A stretch of DNA of 5,570 nt. It comes from Tidjanibacter sp. Its GTDB lineage: Bacteria; Bacteroidota; Bacteroidia; Bacteroidales; Rikenellaceae. The notes below the pieces were generated by a model that had not been told where the DNA came from, made no database searches, and saw only the letters and a program-made list of their open reading frames with translations. Position numbers and translations under genes: made by a program. The stretch spans positions 1 to 5,570 of the forward strand of contig JAGBVY010000086.1 of the NCBI GenBank assembly GCA_017630115.1. Reading direction: 5' to 3'. Of this stretch, positions 5,556-5,570 are shown piece by piece (the stretch's first letter is position 1; every line of letters begins with the position of its first letter).

Positions 5556-5570
5556 CCACAGCCAAAGGCT

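Overview
The window looks like a chromosomal segment of a gut-type Bacteroidota, most likely order Bacteroidales and possibly Rikenellaceae/Alistipes. This rests on the BT_3928-type MauE/DoxX membrane protein, the suf genes in the order C-D-S, the absence of Shine-Dalgarno sequences, and GC-rich genes separated by AT-rich spacers. The genus is a guess. All recognisable genes lie on the minus strand, so transcription runs from high to low coordinates.

Layout in the direction of transcription. First, 5404-5570 is gene-free repeat DNA. Next come sufC (ATPase, 4651-5403), an unusually short sufD (3934-4614) and sufS (cysteine desulfurase, 2515-3732). These three encode part of the SUF machine: SufS takes sulfur from cysteine, and SufC with SufD (plus SufB, not in this window) builds Fe-S clusters. 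Then follow tmk (thymidylate kinase, 1728-2408), a BT_3928-family membrane protein (618-1679), a 430-bp gene-free stretch (189-617), and the first 62 codons of a secreted TPR-like protein (188 down to 1).

The striking part is the spacer DNA. Every intergenic gap carries short tandem repeats. Most have a strict 7-bp period, built from several different words: GTTATCA, AAATTGA/TTGAAAA, GTCTAAC, GACNACC and TTTTCAG. Two others have a 9-bp period (CYTTAAGGG and CCTTAAACT). Several arrays are joined in a fixed order into a composite module of about 65-115 bp. Two copies lie in the same orientation (217-332 and 3743-3857) and a degenerate third is inverted (5490-5555). Another stretch, 333-617, is a patchwork of strong hairpins and a 20-bp direct repeat. 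These elements are the best candidates for something undescribed. The genes themselves are ordinary apart from SufD, which lacks the usual N-terminal half.
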